The notes beneath the pieces are model-generated. The model was given only the letters and a program-made list of their open reading frames with translations. It was not told the origin of the DNA and searched no databases. Both the position numbers and the translations under genes were made by a program. From the NCBI RefSeq assembly GCF_027568395.1, contig NZ_JANKZL010000009.1, positions 1 to 64,000 of the forward strand: a stretch of DNA of 64,000 nt, read 5' to 3'. Positions 55,057 through 63,795 of the stretch are shown one piece after another (position 1 is the first letter of the stretch; every line of letters starts with the position of its first letter). This DNA is from Aminobacter sp. HY435 (GTDB taxonomy: Bacteria > Pseudomonadota > Alphaproteobacteria > Rhizobiales > Rhizobiaceae).

Positions 55057-55809
55057 GTGACCGACCATATTCTCATCGAGCGGCAGGACGCCGTTCAGAT
55101 CATCCGGATGAACCGGCCGGACAAGAAGAACGCCATCACCCGGGCCATGTACTCCGAAATGGCGGCAGCACTGGTCGCCGGCGACAGGGACCCTGCTGTG
55201 CGTTGCCACGTCTTCCTCGGCGTGCCCGGCGCGTTTTCGTCCGGCAACGACCTCGCCGACTTCATGGCGATCGCAACCGGTGGCGAGGGTGGCACAGAGG
55301 TCTGGGACTTTCTCGCGGCCATCGCCATGACCGAAAAGCCCCTCGTCTCCGGCGTCGACGGCATTGCGGTGGGCATAGGCACGACCATCAACCTGCATTG
55401 CGACCTGACCTTCGCCACCCCGCGCACAGTCTTCCGCACGCCGTTTGTCGATCTCGGCCTGGTGCCGGAGGCCGGCTCCAGCCTGATTGCACCGCAGGTG
55501 CTGGGGCTGCAGGGCGCATTTGCGTTGCTCGGGCTGGGCGAGGGCTTTTCGGCCGAGCGCGCGCTGGCGGCGGGGCTGATCTACAAGGTGGTGGCGGAAG
55601 ACGAACTGGAAGCGGCAACGCTTGCAGCTGCGCGCGACATTGCCGCCAAGCCCCCGGAGGCGCTGAAGATCGCGCGCGATCTGATGCGCGGCGACCGCGG
55701 ACCGCTTGTTGCCCGCATCAGGGAAGAAGGCGAGCACTTCCGCGCCCGCCTCAAGTCCGACGAGGCGCGCGCCGCACTCGTTGCCTTCATGACGCGCAAG
55801 AAGGGCTGA
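55057..55809 (+). CDS. Crotonase-fold enzyme (enoyl-CoA isomerase/hydratase)
   Basis: 250 residues: MNRPDKKNAITRAMYSEMAAAL, PGAFSSGNDLADFM for the oxyanion hole, VDGIAVGIGTTINLHCDL and FVDLGLVPEAGSSLIAPQ. The Glu in VPEAGS is the single acid of delta-3,delta-2 isomerases (PaaG-like); the second Glu of hydratases is not apparent. GTG 55057. Partner of the acyl-CoA dehydrogenase in the same transcript. Substrate unknown. Confidence 0.85.
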   Translation: MTDHILIERQDAVQIIRMNRPDKKNAITRAMYSEMAAALVAGDRDPAVRCHVFLGVPGAFSSGNDLADFMAIATGGEGGTEVWDFLAAIAMTEKPLVSGVDGIAVGIGTTINLHCDLTFATPRTVFRTPFVDLGLVPEAGSSLIAPQVLGLQGAFALLGLGEGFSAERALAAGLIYKVVAEDELEAATLAAARDIAAKPPEALKIARDLMRGDRGPLVARIREEGEHFRARLKSDEARAALVAFMTRKKG

Positions 55810-55860
55810 AGGACGCGCTTAGCCCGTGTCTGCAGAAGTGGGCACGGCGCTGTGGGCAGC

Positions 55861-55963
55861 TATCTTCTCCCCGTCCTCCACGGGGAGAAGATGCCGGCAG
55901 GCAGATGAGGGGCAGCGCGAGCGCAAGATTGCCCCTCACCCTTGAAGAACGGGGAGAGGGGGC
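55861..55963. repeat. RIME-like intergenic mosaic repeat, copy 2
   Basis: Contains tcttctccccgt-cctcc-acggggagaag (55864-55891), gccggcaggcagatgaggggc and gcccctcaccctt..aacggggagagggg. These modules match 2468-2584 in reverse orientation. Located between the crotonase gene and the convergent pdxH, in a typical intergenic position. Confidence 0.75.
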
Positions 55964-56024
55964 ATCCGCGTTGCGCTCAGCCTCCGAAAAAAATGCCTAG
56001 CTCCTACGAGGCAGGGTAAGCCTA

Positions 56025-56642
56025 TCACGGATAAAGCCTGTCCTTCTCCCACCCGCCATCGGCGGCGCGGGTGAAGACGATGCGGTCGTGCAGCCGGAAC
56101 GGACGGTCGTGCCAGAATTCGATCTGGCTCGGCACGATCCGGAAGCCCGACCAGTGGGCCGGGCGCGGGATCTCGCCGATGGCGTGGCGCGCGGTGTATT
56201 CGGCGACCGCCTTTTCCAAGGCGAAGCGGCTTTCGAGCGGGCGCGATTGCTTCGAGGCCCAGGCGCCGATGCGGCTGCCGCGCGGGCGGGTGGCGAAATA
56301 CTCGTCGGCTTCGGCGTCGGTGACGATTTCCACAGGTCCCCGCACCCGCACCTGACGGCGCAGCGACTTCCAGTGGAAGCACATCGCTGCCTTCATCGTC
56401 GCCAGAATTTCGCGGCCCTTGGCGCTTTCGAAGTTCGTATAGAAGACGAAACCATGCTCGTCGAAGCCCTTGAGCAGCACCATGCGCACGTCGGGCAGCC
56501 CATCGGTGTCGACGGTTGCCAGCGCCACCGCGTTGGGATCGTTCGGCTCCTGCGCCGTCGCGTCCTTCAGCCAAGCGGCAAATAGCCGGAATGGCTCCGC
56601 GCTCTGGGTGAAGTCACCGCTTGTTAACTCTGTGTCCGTCAT
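56025..56642 (-). CDS. pdxH: Pyridoxamine 5'-phosphate oxidase
   Basis: FMN-dependent last step of PLP synthesis, supplying cofactor for the aminotransferases of this region. 205 residues: [35 protein letters not shown] with the FMN contacts, [16 protein letters not shown], and the C-terminal [27 protein letters not shown] 56642 starts [10 protein letters not shown]. Antisense to nothing, divergent from a lipoprotein gene. Confidence 0.92.
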   Translation of the reverse strand: MTDTELTSGDFTQSAEPFRLFAAWLKDATAQEPNDPNAVALATVDTDGLPDVRMVLLKGFDEHGFVFYTNFESAKGREILATMKAAMCFHWKSLRRQVRVRGPVEIVTDAEADEYFATRPRGSRIGAWASKQSRPLESRFALEKAVAEYTARHAIGEIPRPAHWSGFRIVPSQIEFWHDRPFRLHDRIVFTRAADGGWEKDRLYP

Positions 56643-56684
56643 AGCTCTTACTCGACCTGCCAATGCCGACCGGGAGAATGCCTA

Positions 56685-57149
56685 TTGTCGCGCCCCGCGC
56701 AAGCCTTTGAAGGCCTCTGCCACCCGCAAATCGGGTTCCGATGCCTCAAGGTAGCGGTTCTTTTCGGCCTGATGGCGCTCGGCGCCTGCGGGGCGGGCGG
56801 ATTCAGCCTCGAAAAGGCTGAGGTGGACAGCAGCCTTCTGACCTCCAAGGTACCCGACAATACGGGTGCCAGCACCGATGCGAATCGCCTGGCCGATCAG
56901 GTGACCATTCGCAACGCTGTGTCGTCGGCCGACGTTGAGGGTTTGAACGGACAGGGCATTCCCTGGGCAAATCCGGAGACCGGGTCACGCGGCACCATCA
57001 CCGCCCTTGCCGAAAGCAACGAGCGCGGCGTTCTGTGCCGCAGGTTCGCCGCCTCGCGCGAAAGCTTCGACGGCGTCACCCTGTTCAAGGGCGAGATCTG
57101 CGCCGCCGGCGCCGGCACCTGGCAAATGCTCGCCTTCGAGCCGGTTTGA
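56685..57149 (+). CDS. RT0821/Lpp0805-family surface lipoprotein
   Basis: 154 residues. VAVLFGLMALGACGAGGFS ends in a lipobox (LGAC), so the protein is likely lipid-anchored. The mature part has IPWANPETGSRGTITALAE and CRRFAASRESFDGVTLFKGEIC, diagnostic of this conserved family of unknown function. TTG 56685 follows GGGAG by eight bases; the ATG at 56678 is out of frame. Role in envelope unknown. Confidence 0.82.
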   Translation: MSRPAQAFEGLCHPQIGFRCLKVAVLFGLMALGACGAGGFSLEKAEVDSSLLTSKVPDNTGASTDANRLADQVTIRNAVSSADVEGLNGQGIPWANPETGSRGTITALAESNERGVLCRRFAASRESFDGVTLFKGEICAAGAGTWQMLAFEPV

Positions 57150-57239
57150 AGCGGAATCCACCCGCCCGCCTCTGGAATTTCTTCCTAGTGGAGCGCATAT
57201 AGGGATGGACCAACCCTTTTACTCTACGTGGAATTTTGC

Positions 57240-58208
57240 ATGCGCGACCCCTATGAGGTGCTGGGCGTTGCCAAGAACGCCTCGGCCAAAGACATCAAGT
57301 CGGCTTTCCGCAAGCTCGCCAAGAAGCATCACCCGGACCAGAACCCGGATGATCCCAAGGCGAAGGAGCGGTTCTCGGCCGCTAACCAGGCTTATGAGAT
57401 TCTCGGCGACGAGAAGAAGCGGGCCGCTTTCGACCGTGGCGAAATCGATGCCGAAGGCAAGCAGCGCTTTCATGGCTTCGAAGGCGCTGCCGGCGGCGGC
57501 GATCCCTTTGGCGGGTTCCGCAGGCAAGCGGGCGGCGGCCCCGGTGCCAGCCATTTCGAGTTTCGCTCGAGCGGGCCGGGTGGCGCGTCCTTCGACGCAG
57601 GCGACATCTTCAGCCAGATTTTCGGCGATTCGTTCAGTCAGCGCGGCGGTGGCGCCGGCGGCGCAGGAACAGGAGCTCATCCGGGTTCCGGAATGGGCGG
57701 CGGACGCCGGGCGCAGCCTGGCGCCGACGTCAATGTCAATCTCGACGTCACCCTTGAGGAAGCGGCGACCGCACCCAAGGTGACTGCGCTGTTCCCCGAC
57801 GGGCGCAAGTTGGCGGTCAAGCTGCCCGAATATGTCGAGGACGGCCAGACGATCCGGCTCAAGGGGCAGGGCGAACAGGGTTTGGGCGGCGCGGGTGACG
57901 CGCTCGTCAAGATCAGGTTCCGCCGTCATCCGCGCTACCGCCTTGAAGGGCGCGACCTGCACGTCGATCTGCCGGTTTCGTTGCACGACGCCGTTCTTGG
58001 TACAAAGGCGGCTGTCGAGACCCCGACCGGGCGTCTCGCCGTCAAGGTGCCGGGGTGGTCGAGTTCGGACAAGGTTTTGCGCATCAAGGGCCGCGGCTTG
58101 CCCGAAAAGACGGGCGGACATGGCGACCTTTACGCCCATGTACGGGTGATGCTGCCCGAGGAAGGCGATCCGGCGCTCGAGGACCTGATGCGCAAGCAGG
58201 GCGAGTAG
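57240..58208 (+). CDS. DnaJ/CbpA-like co-chaperone
   Basis: 322 residues. J-domain residues 1-65 with the HPD motif in [10 protein letters not shown], a Gly/Phe-rich linker around residues 80-160, and C-terminal beta-domains ([12 protein letters not shown]-type, [46 protein letters not shown]). No zinc-finger cysteines, so it is the CbpA class rather than DnaJ. ATG 57240. Works with DnaK, which is elsewhere. Confidence 0.9.
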   Translation: MRDPYEVLGVAKNASAKDIKSAFRKLAKKHHPDQNPDDPKAKERFSAANQAYEILGDEKKRAAFDRGEIDAEGKQRFHGFEGAAGGGDPFGGFRRQAGGGPGASHFEFRSSGPGGASFDAGDIFSQIFGDSFSQRGGGAGGAGTGAHPGSGMGGGRRAQPGADVNVNLDVTLEEAATAPKVTALFPDGRKLAVKLPEYVEDGQTIRLKGQGEQGLGGAGDALVKIRFRRHPRYRLEGRDLHVDLPVSLHDAVLGTKAAVETPTGRLAVKVPGWSSSDKVLRIKGRGLPEKTGGHGDLYAHVRVMLPEEGDPALEDLMRKQGE

Positions 58209-58313
58209 CCTGTCTGCGCTGGTACATATTCGCTGGCGTATGAAAGCTTGAAGGTGGCAAGTGCCTATGCGATAGGGCTCTTAAAACCATTCAAAGTTCA
58301 GGAGATCGCGAAA

Positions 58314-59132
58314 ATGGCGGGTGGACAGGGCCTGATGGCCGGCAAGCGCGGCCTAATTCTCGGCGTCGCCAACAATCGATCGATTGCCTGGGGCATTGCC
58401 AAGGCGTGCGCCGATCAGGGCGCCGAGCTGGCCTTCACCTATCAGGGCGACGCGCTGAAGAAGCGGGTCGAGCCTTTGGCGGCTGAAATCGGCGCGTTTG
58501 TCTGCGGCCATTGCGACGTCACCGACATGTCGACCATCGACGCGGTGTTCGAGACGCTCGAGAAGAAGTGGGGCAAGCTCGACTTCGTCGTGCACGCCAT
58601 CGGCTTCTCCGACAAGGACGAGCTGACGGGCCGCTATGTCGACACCACCCACGGCAATTTCCTGCGCACCATGGATATCTCGGTCTATTCCTTCACGGCT
58701 GTCGCCCAGCGCGCCGAGAAGCTGATGACCGACGGCGGCTCGCTGCTGACCATGACCTATTACGGCGCCGAAAAGGTCATGCCCAACTACAACGTCATGG
58801 GCATAGCCAAGGCGGCGCTCGAGGCGAGCGTCAAGTATCTCGCCGTCGACCTCGGCCCGAAGAACATCCGCGTCAACGCGATTTCGGCCGGTCCAATCAA
58901 GACGCTTGCCGCCTCCGGCATCGACGACTTCCGCTACATTCTGAAGTGGAACGAGTACAACGCCCCGCTGCGCCGCACCGTTTCGATCGAGGAGGTCGGT
59001 GATTCCGGCCTGTACTTCCTGTCGGATATGTCGCGCGGCGTGACCGGTGAGGTCCACCATGTCGATTCAGGCTACCATGTCGTCGGCATGAAGGCCGTCG
59101 ACGCGCCCGATATCTCCACGGTCAAGGATTGA
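58314..59132 (+). CDS. fabI: Enoyl-[acyl-carrier-protein] reductase
   Basis: NADH-dependent last reduction in fatty acid elongation. 272 residues: GLILGVANNRSIAWGIAKA for the cofactor site, VVHAIGFSDKDELTGRY, and the catalytic Tyr-x6-Lys in YNVMGIAKAALE. AGGAG precedes ATG 58314. Located 105 bases after the DnaJ-like gene. Confidence 0.94.
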   Translation: MAGGQGLMAGKRGLILGVANNRSIAWGIAKACADQGAELAFTYQGDALKKRVEPLAAEIGAFVCGHCDVTDMSTIDAVFETLEKKWGKLDFVVHAIGFSDKDELTGRYVDTTHGNFLRTMDISVYSFTAVAQRAEKLMTDGGSLLTMTYYGAEKVMPNYNVMGIAKAALEASVKYLAVDLGPKNIRVNAISAGPIKTLAASGIDDFRYILKWNEYNAPLRRTVSIEEVGDSGLYFLSDMSRGVTGEVHHVDSGYHVVGMKAVDAPDISTVKD

Positions 59133-59160
59133 CGAAAAGCCTCGGCCGAAGCCTGCTCGC

Positions 59161-59748
59161 ATGTCGCAAATGATCTACTTCGTACGCCACGGCCAGACGG
59201 CCTGGAATGCCGAGCAGCGTCTGCAGGGGCAGGCCGACACCGACATCAATGCGCTCGGCCGCCAGCAGGCCGATCGCAACGGCAAGCGTCTGGCGCAGCT
59301 GATCGCCGATCCCGACAAGTTCGATTTCGTCGCCAGCCCGATGCGCCGCACGCGCGAGACCATGGAGCGCGTGCGCAAGGCGATGGGGCTCGACCCGATG
59401 GCCTACCGTACCGATCCGCGGCTGGTCGAGGTGCATTTCGGCGACTGGCAGGGCTACACCTTCGCCGAACTCGAGAAGGTACATCCCGGCTCGGCCGATG
59501 CGCGCCGCTTCGACAAATGGGATTTCGTGCCACCGGGCCAGGACGCCGAAAGCTACGAGATGCTGACTGTCCGCATCGCGCCGTGGCTTGCCGGGGTGCG
59601 GCTGCCGACTGTTTGCGTAACCCATGGCGGCGTGCTGCGATCGGTTTTCAGGCTGGTCGAGCATATGTCCAAAAACAACGCCGCGGCCCTGGAGATCCCC
59701 CAGGACCGCGTGCTGAAGCTCGAAGACGGCAAGCTGGTCTGGCTGTAG
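59161..59748 (+). CDS. Histidine phosphatase family protein
   Basis: 195 residues. YFVRHGQTAWNAEQRLQGQADTDIN carries the catalytic His and Arg (RHG); the second His occurs in CVTHGGVLRSVFR. DWQGYTFAELE is typical of phosphoglycerate-mutase-like phosphatases of unknown substrate. It follows fabI by 28 bases and is probably co-transcribed. Confidence 0.9.
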   Translation: MSQMIYFVRHGQTAWNAEQRLQGQADTDINALGRQQADRNGKRLAQLIADPDKFDFVASPMRRTRETMERVRKAMGLDPMAYRTDPRLVEVHFGDWQGYTFAELEKVHPGSADARRFDKWDFVPPGQDAESYEMLTVRIAPWLAGVRLPTVCVTHGGVLRSVFRLVEHMSKNNAAALEIPQDRVLKLEDGKLVWL

Positions 59749-59769
59749 GCCCGGCCGCCGCGCTGCCGT

Positions 59770-60018
59770 TCACTGCGGCAGCTGCATGTCGGTAATCAGG
59801 TTTTCGCCTGAAACGACGTCATACGCGATCAGAATGTCCATTCCGGGCTTGATGTTGTCGACGTCGAATTCTCCCGGCAGCTTGTAGGACTTGCCGTTGT
59901 CGAGCGTGATGACAGCCTTGTCCTTGTCGATCGACTTGATCTGGCCTTCTGCTTCGGCGGCGAAAGCCGCACCGGAAGCCATCAGAATGGCGGCAAAAGC
60001 GCCAATAAGGGTACGCAT
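59770..60018 (-). CDS. DUF1344 periplasmic protein (82 aa)
   Basis: Signal peptide MRTLIGAFAAILMASGAAFA, mature 62 residues with GQIKSIDKDKAVITLDNGKSYKLP and FDVDNIKPGMDILIAYDV, a small beta-barrel-like OB-type repeat family common in Hyphomicrobiales. AGAGGA precedes ATG 60018. Divergent from aroC. Role unknown. Confidence 0.85.
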   Translation of the reverse strand: MRTLIGAFAAILMASGAAFAAEAEGQIKSIDKDKAVITLDNGKSYKLPGEFDVDNIKPGMDILIAYDVVSGENLITDMQLPQ

Positions 60019-60266
60019 GTCGTCCTCTTTCTACTGCGCCTCTCCCAACGAAGGCGAACGATTTTTCTTATGCGGTCGGAGGGAAGCAGAAACCAACCGA
60101 ATGTGTCAAAACTAAATCGCCTTCAATCACAGTTTGACCCCCACTAAAACTCCCGGTTGAGCGTTGAAACCTGCACCGGACGCCAAGGCTGCAGCCGTTC
60201 GAAAAGGAATTTTACTTTTCGGGGCCATGCGCTAGAACGCGGCGACCTGCCGGAAAGGGCCTTTCT

Positions 60267-61367
60267 ATGTCGCACAACACCTTCGGCCATCTGTTTCGCG
60301 TCACGACCTGGGGCGAGAGCCACGGACCGGCGCTCGGCTGCGTCGTCGACGGTTGTCCGCCCGGCATCCGCTTTACGCTGAAGGACATCCAGGACGAGCT
60401 CGACAAGCGCAAGCCCGGCCAGTCGCGTTTCGTCACGCAGCGCCGCGAGCCCGACGAGGTCAAGGTGCTCTCCGGCGTAGTCCTCGACGAGGACGGCGAG
60501 ACGCTCATTTCCACCGGCACGCCGATCTCGATGATGATCGAAAACGTCGATCAGCGCTCGAAGGACTACGGCGAGATCGCCAGGCAGTACCGACCCGGCC
60601 ACGCCGACTACACCTACGATGCCAAGTACGGCCTGCGCGACCATCGCGGCGGTGGCCGTTCGTCGGCGCGTGAGACCGCGGCCCGCGTTGCGGCGGGCGC
60701 CATCGCGCGCAAGGTCGTGCCTGGCCTGGTGGTGCGCGGGGCGCTGGTGTCGATGGGCACCAAGAATATCGACCGCGCCAATTGGGACTGGGATTTCATC
60801 GGCAGCGCCGAAAACCCGTTCTTCACGCCCGATGCCGCGTCGGTTGAGGTGTTCGCCGACTACCTCGACGGTATTCGCAAGTCGGGATCATCTGTCGGCG
60901 CTGTCATCGAGATCGTCGCCGAGGGCGTACCGGCCGGTCTTGGCGCGCCGATCTATGGCAAGCTCGACCAGGACCTCGCCTCCAACCTGATGTCGATCAA
61001 CGCCGTCAAGGGCGTCGAGATCGGCAACGGCTTCGAGGCCGCGAGGATTACCGGCGAGGAAAATGCCGACGAGATGAGGATGGGCAATGATGGCCAGCCA
61101 ATGTTCCTGTCCAATCATGCCGGCGGCATTCTGGGCGGCATTTCCACCGGACAGGCGGTGGTCGCACGCTTCGCCGTCAAGCCGACATCGTCGATCCTCA
61201 CCCCGCGCAAATCCATCGACAAGGATGGTAAGGAGGTCGACGTGATGACCAAGGGCCGTCATGATCCCTGCGTTGGCATTCGCGCCGTGCCGATAGGTGA
61301 AGCGATGGTGGCCTGCGCCATTGCCGACCATTATCTGCGCCATCGCGGCCAGACGGGAAGGATCTAG
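60267..61367 (+). CDS. aroC: Chorismate synthase
   Basis: FMN-dependent final step of the shikimate pathway, making chorismate for aromatic amino acids, folate and ubiquinone. 366 residues: [67 protein letters not shown] and [24 protein letters not shown] precedes ATG 60267. Divergent from the DUF1344 gene. Confidence 0.96.
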   Translation: MSHNTFGHLFRVTTWGESHGPALGCVVDGCPPGIRFTLKDIQDELDKRKPGQSRFVTQRREPDEVKVLSGVVLDEDGETLISTGTPISMMIENVDQRSKDYGEIARQYRPGHADYTYDAKYGLRDHRGGGRSSARETAARVAAGAIARKVVPGLVVRGALVSMGTKNIDRANWDWDFIGSAENPFFTPDAASVEVFADYLDGIRKSGSSVGAVIEIVAEGVPAGLGAPIYGKLDQDLASNLMSINAVKGVEIGNGFEAARITGEENADEMRMGNDGQPMFLSNHAGGILGGISTGQAVVARFAVKPTSSILTPRKSIDKDGKEVDVMTKGRHDPCVGIRAVPIGEAMVACAIADHYLRHRGQTGRI

Positions 61368-61492
61368 CGGCATCGGGCGATAGGCGACCGTGGCCGTGGG
61401 GCATTTCGCCCTGCCTGCAAAAAAGCCTACTGCCTTGCCGCCTGATTGTCCTAGTCTGCATTTGAACGACACACGCACCGAGTGACCACGCC

Positions 61493-62590
61493 ATGGCATA
61501 CGACCAGAAGAAAATCGTCGAAGCGCTGAGAGCCTTCGAGCGCGGTGAGATTGTGGTCGTCATGGATGACGACGGCCGCGAGAACGAAGGCGATCTGATC
61601 GTTGCCGCCGTTCATTGCACGCCCGAGAAGATGGCGTTCATCGTGCGTCACACCTCGGGCATCGTCTGCACGCCGATGCTCAAGGAAGACGCCCGCCGGC
61701 TGAACCTTGCGCCGATGGTCGCCGACAACGATTCCGCGCACACCACGGCCTTTACCGTCAGCGTCGATTTCAAGCATGGCACCACGACCGGTATCTCCGC
61801 AGACGACCGCACGCTGACTGTGCGCAATCTTGCCAATCCGAATGTCGGCGGCGGCGACTTCGTCCGCCCGGGCCACATCTTCCCGCTGATCGCGCGCGAA
61901 GGCGGCGTGCTGATGCGCTCCGGCCATACCGAGGCCGCGGTCGACCTGTGCAAGCTCGCCGGCCTGCCGCCGGTCGGCGTCATTTCCGAACTGGTCAATG
62001 ACGACGGCACGGTCATGCGCGGCCCGCAGGTCGCCGCCTTTGCCGAAAAGAACAATCTCAAGCAGGTCTCGGTCGCCGATCTGATCGCCTATCGCCAGCG
62101 CCAGGAAACGCTGATCGAGCGCGTCAGCAGCTTCGACATCGACACCCCTGCCGGCAAGGCCAAGGCCATCACCTACACGCTGCCATGGGACGTCATGCAC
62201 CACCTGGCGATTGTCTTCGGCGACATTCGCGATGGCGAGGAGGTGCCGGTGCGCCTGCATGCCGAAGACGTCGTCACCGACGTTTTTGGCACCAGCAATC
62301 GCCTCGACGACATCATGAAGACGTTTGGCGAATGCAATCGCGGCGTGATCGTCTATCTGCGCGAGGGGTCGGTCGGCGTTTCCAATCTCGGCCGCAATCG
62401 GCCAGTGGCCGAGCGCGAAGACCATGAAGAAGCGCGTCGCCGCGAGGATGAATGGCGCCAGATCGGCCTTGGCGCGCAGATCCTGAAAGACCTCGGTATT
62501 TCGTCGATCAATCTGATCGCCTCGCGCGAGCGCCACTATGTCGGCCTCGAGGGCTTCGGCATCCGCATCGCCAAGACCGAAATCCGCTAG
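61493..62590 (+). CDS. ribB: 3,4-dihydroxy-2-butanone 4-phosphate synthase with degenerate GCH-II domain (RibBX type)
   Basis: 365 residues. The N-terminal RibB domain (1 to about 205) is complete: VVMDDDGRENEGDLIVAA, FIVRHTSGIVC, TTTGISADDRT, PGHIFPLIAREGGVLMRSGHTEAAVDL. The C-terminal part aligns with GTP cyclohydrolase II but the zinc-binding CysX10CysXCys is missing (AEDVVTDVFGTSNRLDD), so GCH-II activity is unlikely; RibA must be supplied elsewhere. Makes the four-carbon precursor of riboflavin. No FMN riboswitch is seen upstream. Confidence 0.92.
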   Translation: MAYDQKKIVEALRAFERGEIVVVMDDDGRENEGDLIVAAVHCTPEKMAFIVRHTSGIVCTPMLKEDARRLNLAPMVADNDSAHTTAFTVSVDFKHGTTTGISADDRTLTVRNLANPNVGGGDFVRPGHIFPLIAREGGVLMRSGHTEAAVDLCKLAGLPPVGVISELVNDDGTVMRGPQVAAFAEKNNLKQVSVADLIAYRQRQETLIERVSSFDIDTPAGKAKAITYTLPWDVMHHLAIVFGDIRDGEEVPVRLHAEDVVTDVFGTSNRLDDIMKTFGECNRGVIVYLREGSVGVSNLGRNRPVAEREDHEEARRREDEWRQIGLGAQILKDLGISSINLIASRERHYVGLEGFGIRIAKTEIR

Positions 62591-62763
62591 CGCCGAGGGT
62601 TTTTCCACCGGAAAAGCGCTGTCTTCAGGTAGGCGGCGAAACGCCCGCCCGGCGTGCTTTTTGTTGCCCAACAGTGCCTCGGGGTCGCTACGGTTGTGCG
62701 CGCCTGTGGTTGACAACCGTTCGTCGCAGCGCATCCTCGTGCTCCTCTCGGGGGAGATTCGGC

Positions 62764-63747
62764 ATGTGGGATTTCAGCATCGGCACGAGCCTGGCGATCA
62801 TGGCGCGCACCTGGCCGTTCATCGCCCTGCGCATGGTCGTCTATTTCGGGATTACCCTTGCTTACATCGTCGCGACGGGTGCCGGAGCAGGCGTCGGCTA
62901 TGGCGTGGGCCACGCAGCCGCTGATCCCGACGGGCCGGTTTCCTTTGCGTTGTGGGGCGGTATCGCCGGATTCGGCGTCGTTTCCATCGCGGTCTACTGG
63001 GTGCGCGAATACATCCTCTACATCGTCAAGGCTGGCCATATCGCGGTGATGGTGCATCTGCTTGATGGTCGCGAAATCCCTGGCGGCCAGAACCAGATCG
63101 CCTATGCCCGCGAGGTCGTCACCGAGCGCTTCAGCGAAGCAAGCGTGCTGTTTGTCCTCGACCAACTGGTCAAGGGCGCGGTGCGCGCCATAACCGGGCT
63201 GATCGGCGGCATCGCGGCGTTCCTGCCGCTCCCGGGCCTCGATGGGCTGGTCAGGTTCCTCAATACCGTCATTCGCATGTCGCTGACCTATGTCGACGAG
63301 ATCATTCTTGCCTACAACATCAGGGTCGGCAGCAATTCGCCGTGGCAGACCGCGCGTCAGGGCGTCGTCCTTTATGCCCAGAACGGCAAGATCATGCTCA
63401 AGAACGCGGTTTGGCTGTCGATCGTCGCGTGGGTGGTGTCGCTGCTCGTCTTCCTGTTCATGCTCGCGCCAGCCGGCGCCATTCTCTACTTCATGCCGGG
63501 CGAACTCGCCGGCTGGGCCTTCGTCATGGCAATCGTCTTTGCCTGGGCCTTTAAGGCGGCGCTGATCGAGCCGTTCGCCATCGCGTCGCTGATGCAGGTC
63601 TATTTCAAGGCGATCGAGGGACAGGTTCCCAATCCCGAATGGGACCGCAGGCTCGAGGACGCGTCGTCGAAGTTCCGCGAGCTCAAGGAAAAGGCGTTCG
63701 GCTCCGGCGAGGCTTCGCGCTGGGACGGCGCGCCAAGGAACGTCTGA
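62764..63747 (+). CDS. Polytopic membrane protein of unknown function (327 aa)
   Basis: About six hydrophobic segments, including FIALRMVVYFGITLAYIVATG, ALWGGIAGFGVVSIAVYWV and WLSIVAWVVSLLVFLFMLAPAG, with a basic-rich C-terminus (EWDRRLEDASSKFRELKEKAFGSG). GGGGGAGA sits just before ATG 62764, a strong ribosome site. No channel or transporter signature recognised. It follows ribB after 173 bases and ends before a hairpin. Confidence 0.75.
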   Translation: MWDFSIGTSLAIMARTWPFIALRMVVYFGITLAYIVATGAGAGVGYGVGHAAADPDGPVSFALWGGIAGFGVVSIAVYWVREYILYIVKAGHIAVMVHLLDGREIPGGQNQIAYAREVVTERFSEASVLFVLDQLVKGAVRAITGLIGGIAAFLPLPGLDGLVRFLNTVIRMSLTYVDEIILAYNIRVGSNSPWQTARQGVVLYAQNGKIMLKNAVWLSIVAWVVSLLVFLFMLAPAGAILYFMPGELAGWAFVMAIVFAWAFKAALIEPFAIASLMQVYFKAIEGQVPNPEWDRRLEDASSKFRELKEKAFGSGEASRWDGAPRNV

Positions 63748-63755
63748 ACGATATG

Positions 63756-63795
63756 CAGCCGGCGCGGCCTGCTTGGGGCCGCGCCGGCTGGTTTC
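63756..63795. terminator. Long bidirectional hairpin terminator
   Basis: CAGCCGGCGCGGCC (63756-63769) pairs perfectly with GGCCGCGCCGGCTG (63777-63790) around a seven-base loop, with GTTTCTT after it. It lies between two convergent genes and can stop transcripts from both. Confidence 0.85.

Noticed and set aside
61368-61492. FMN riboswitch upstream of ribB
   Set aside because: None of the conserved RFN core segments is present between aroC and ribB.
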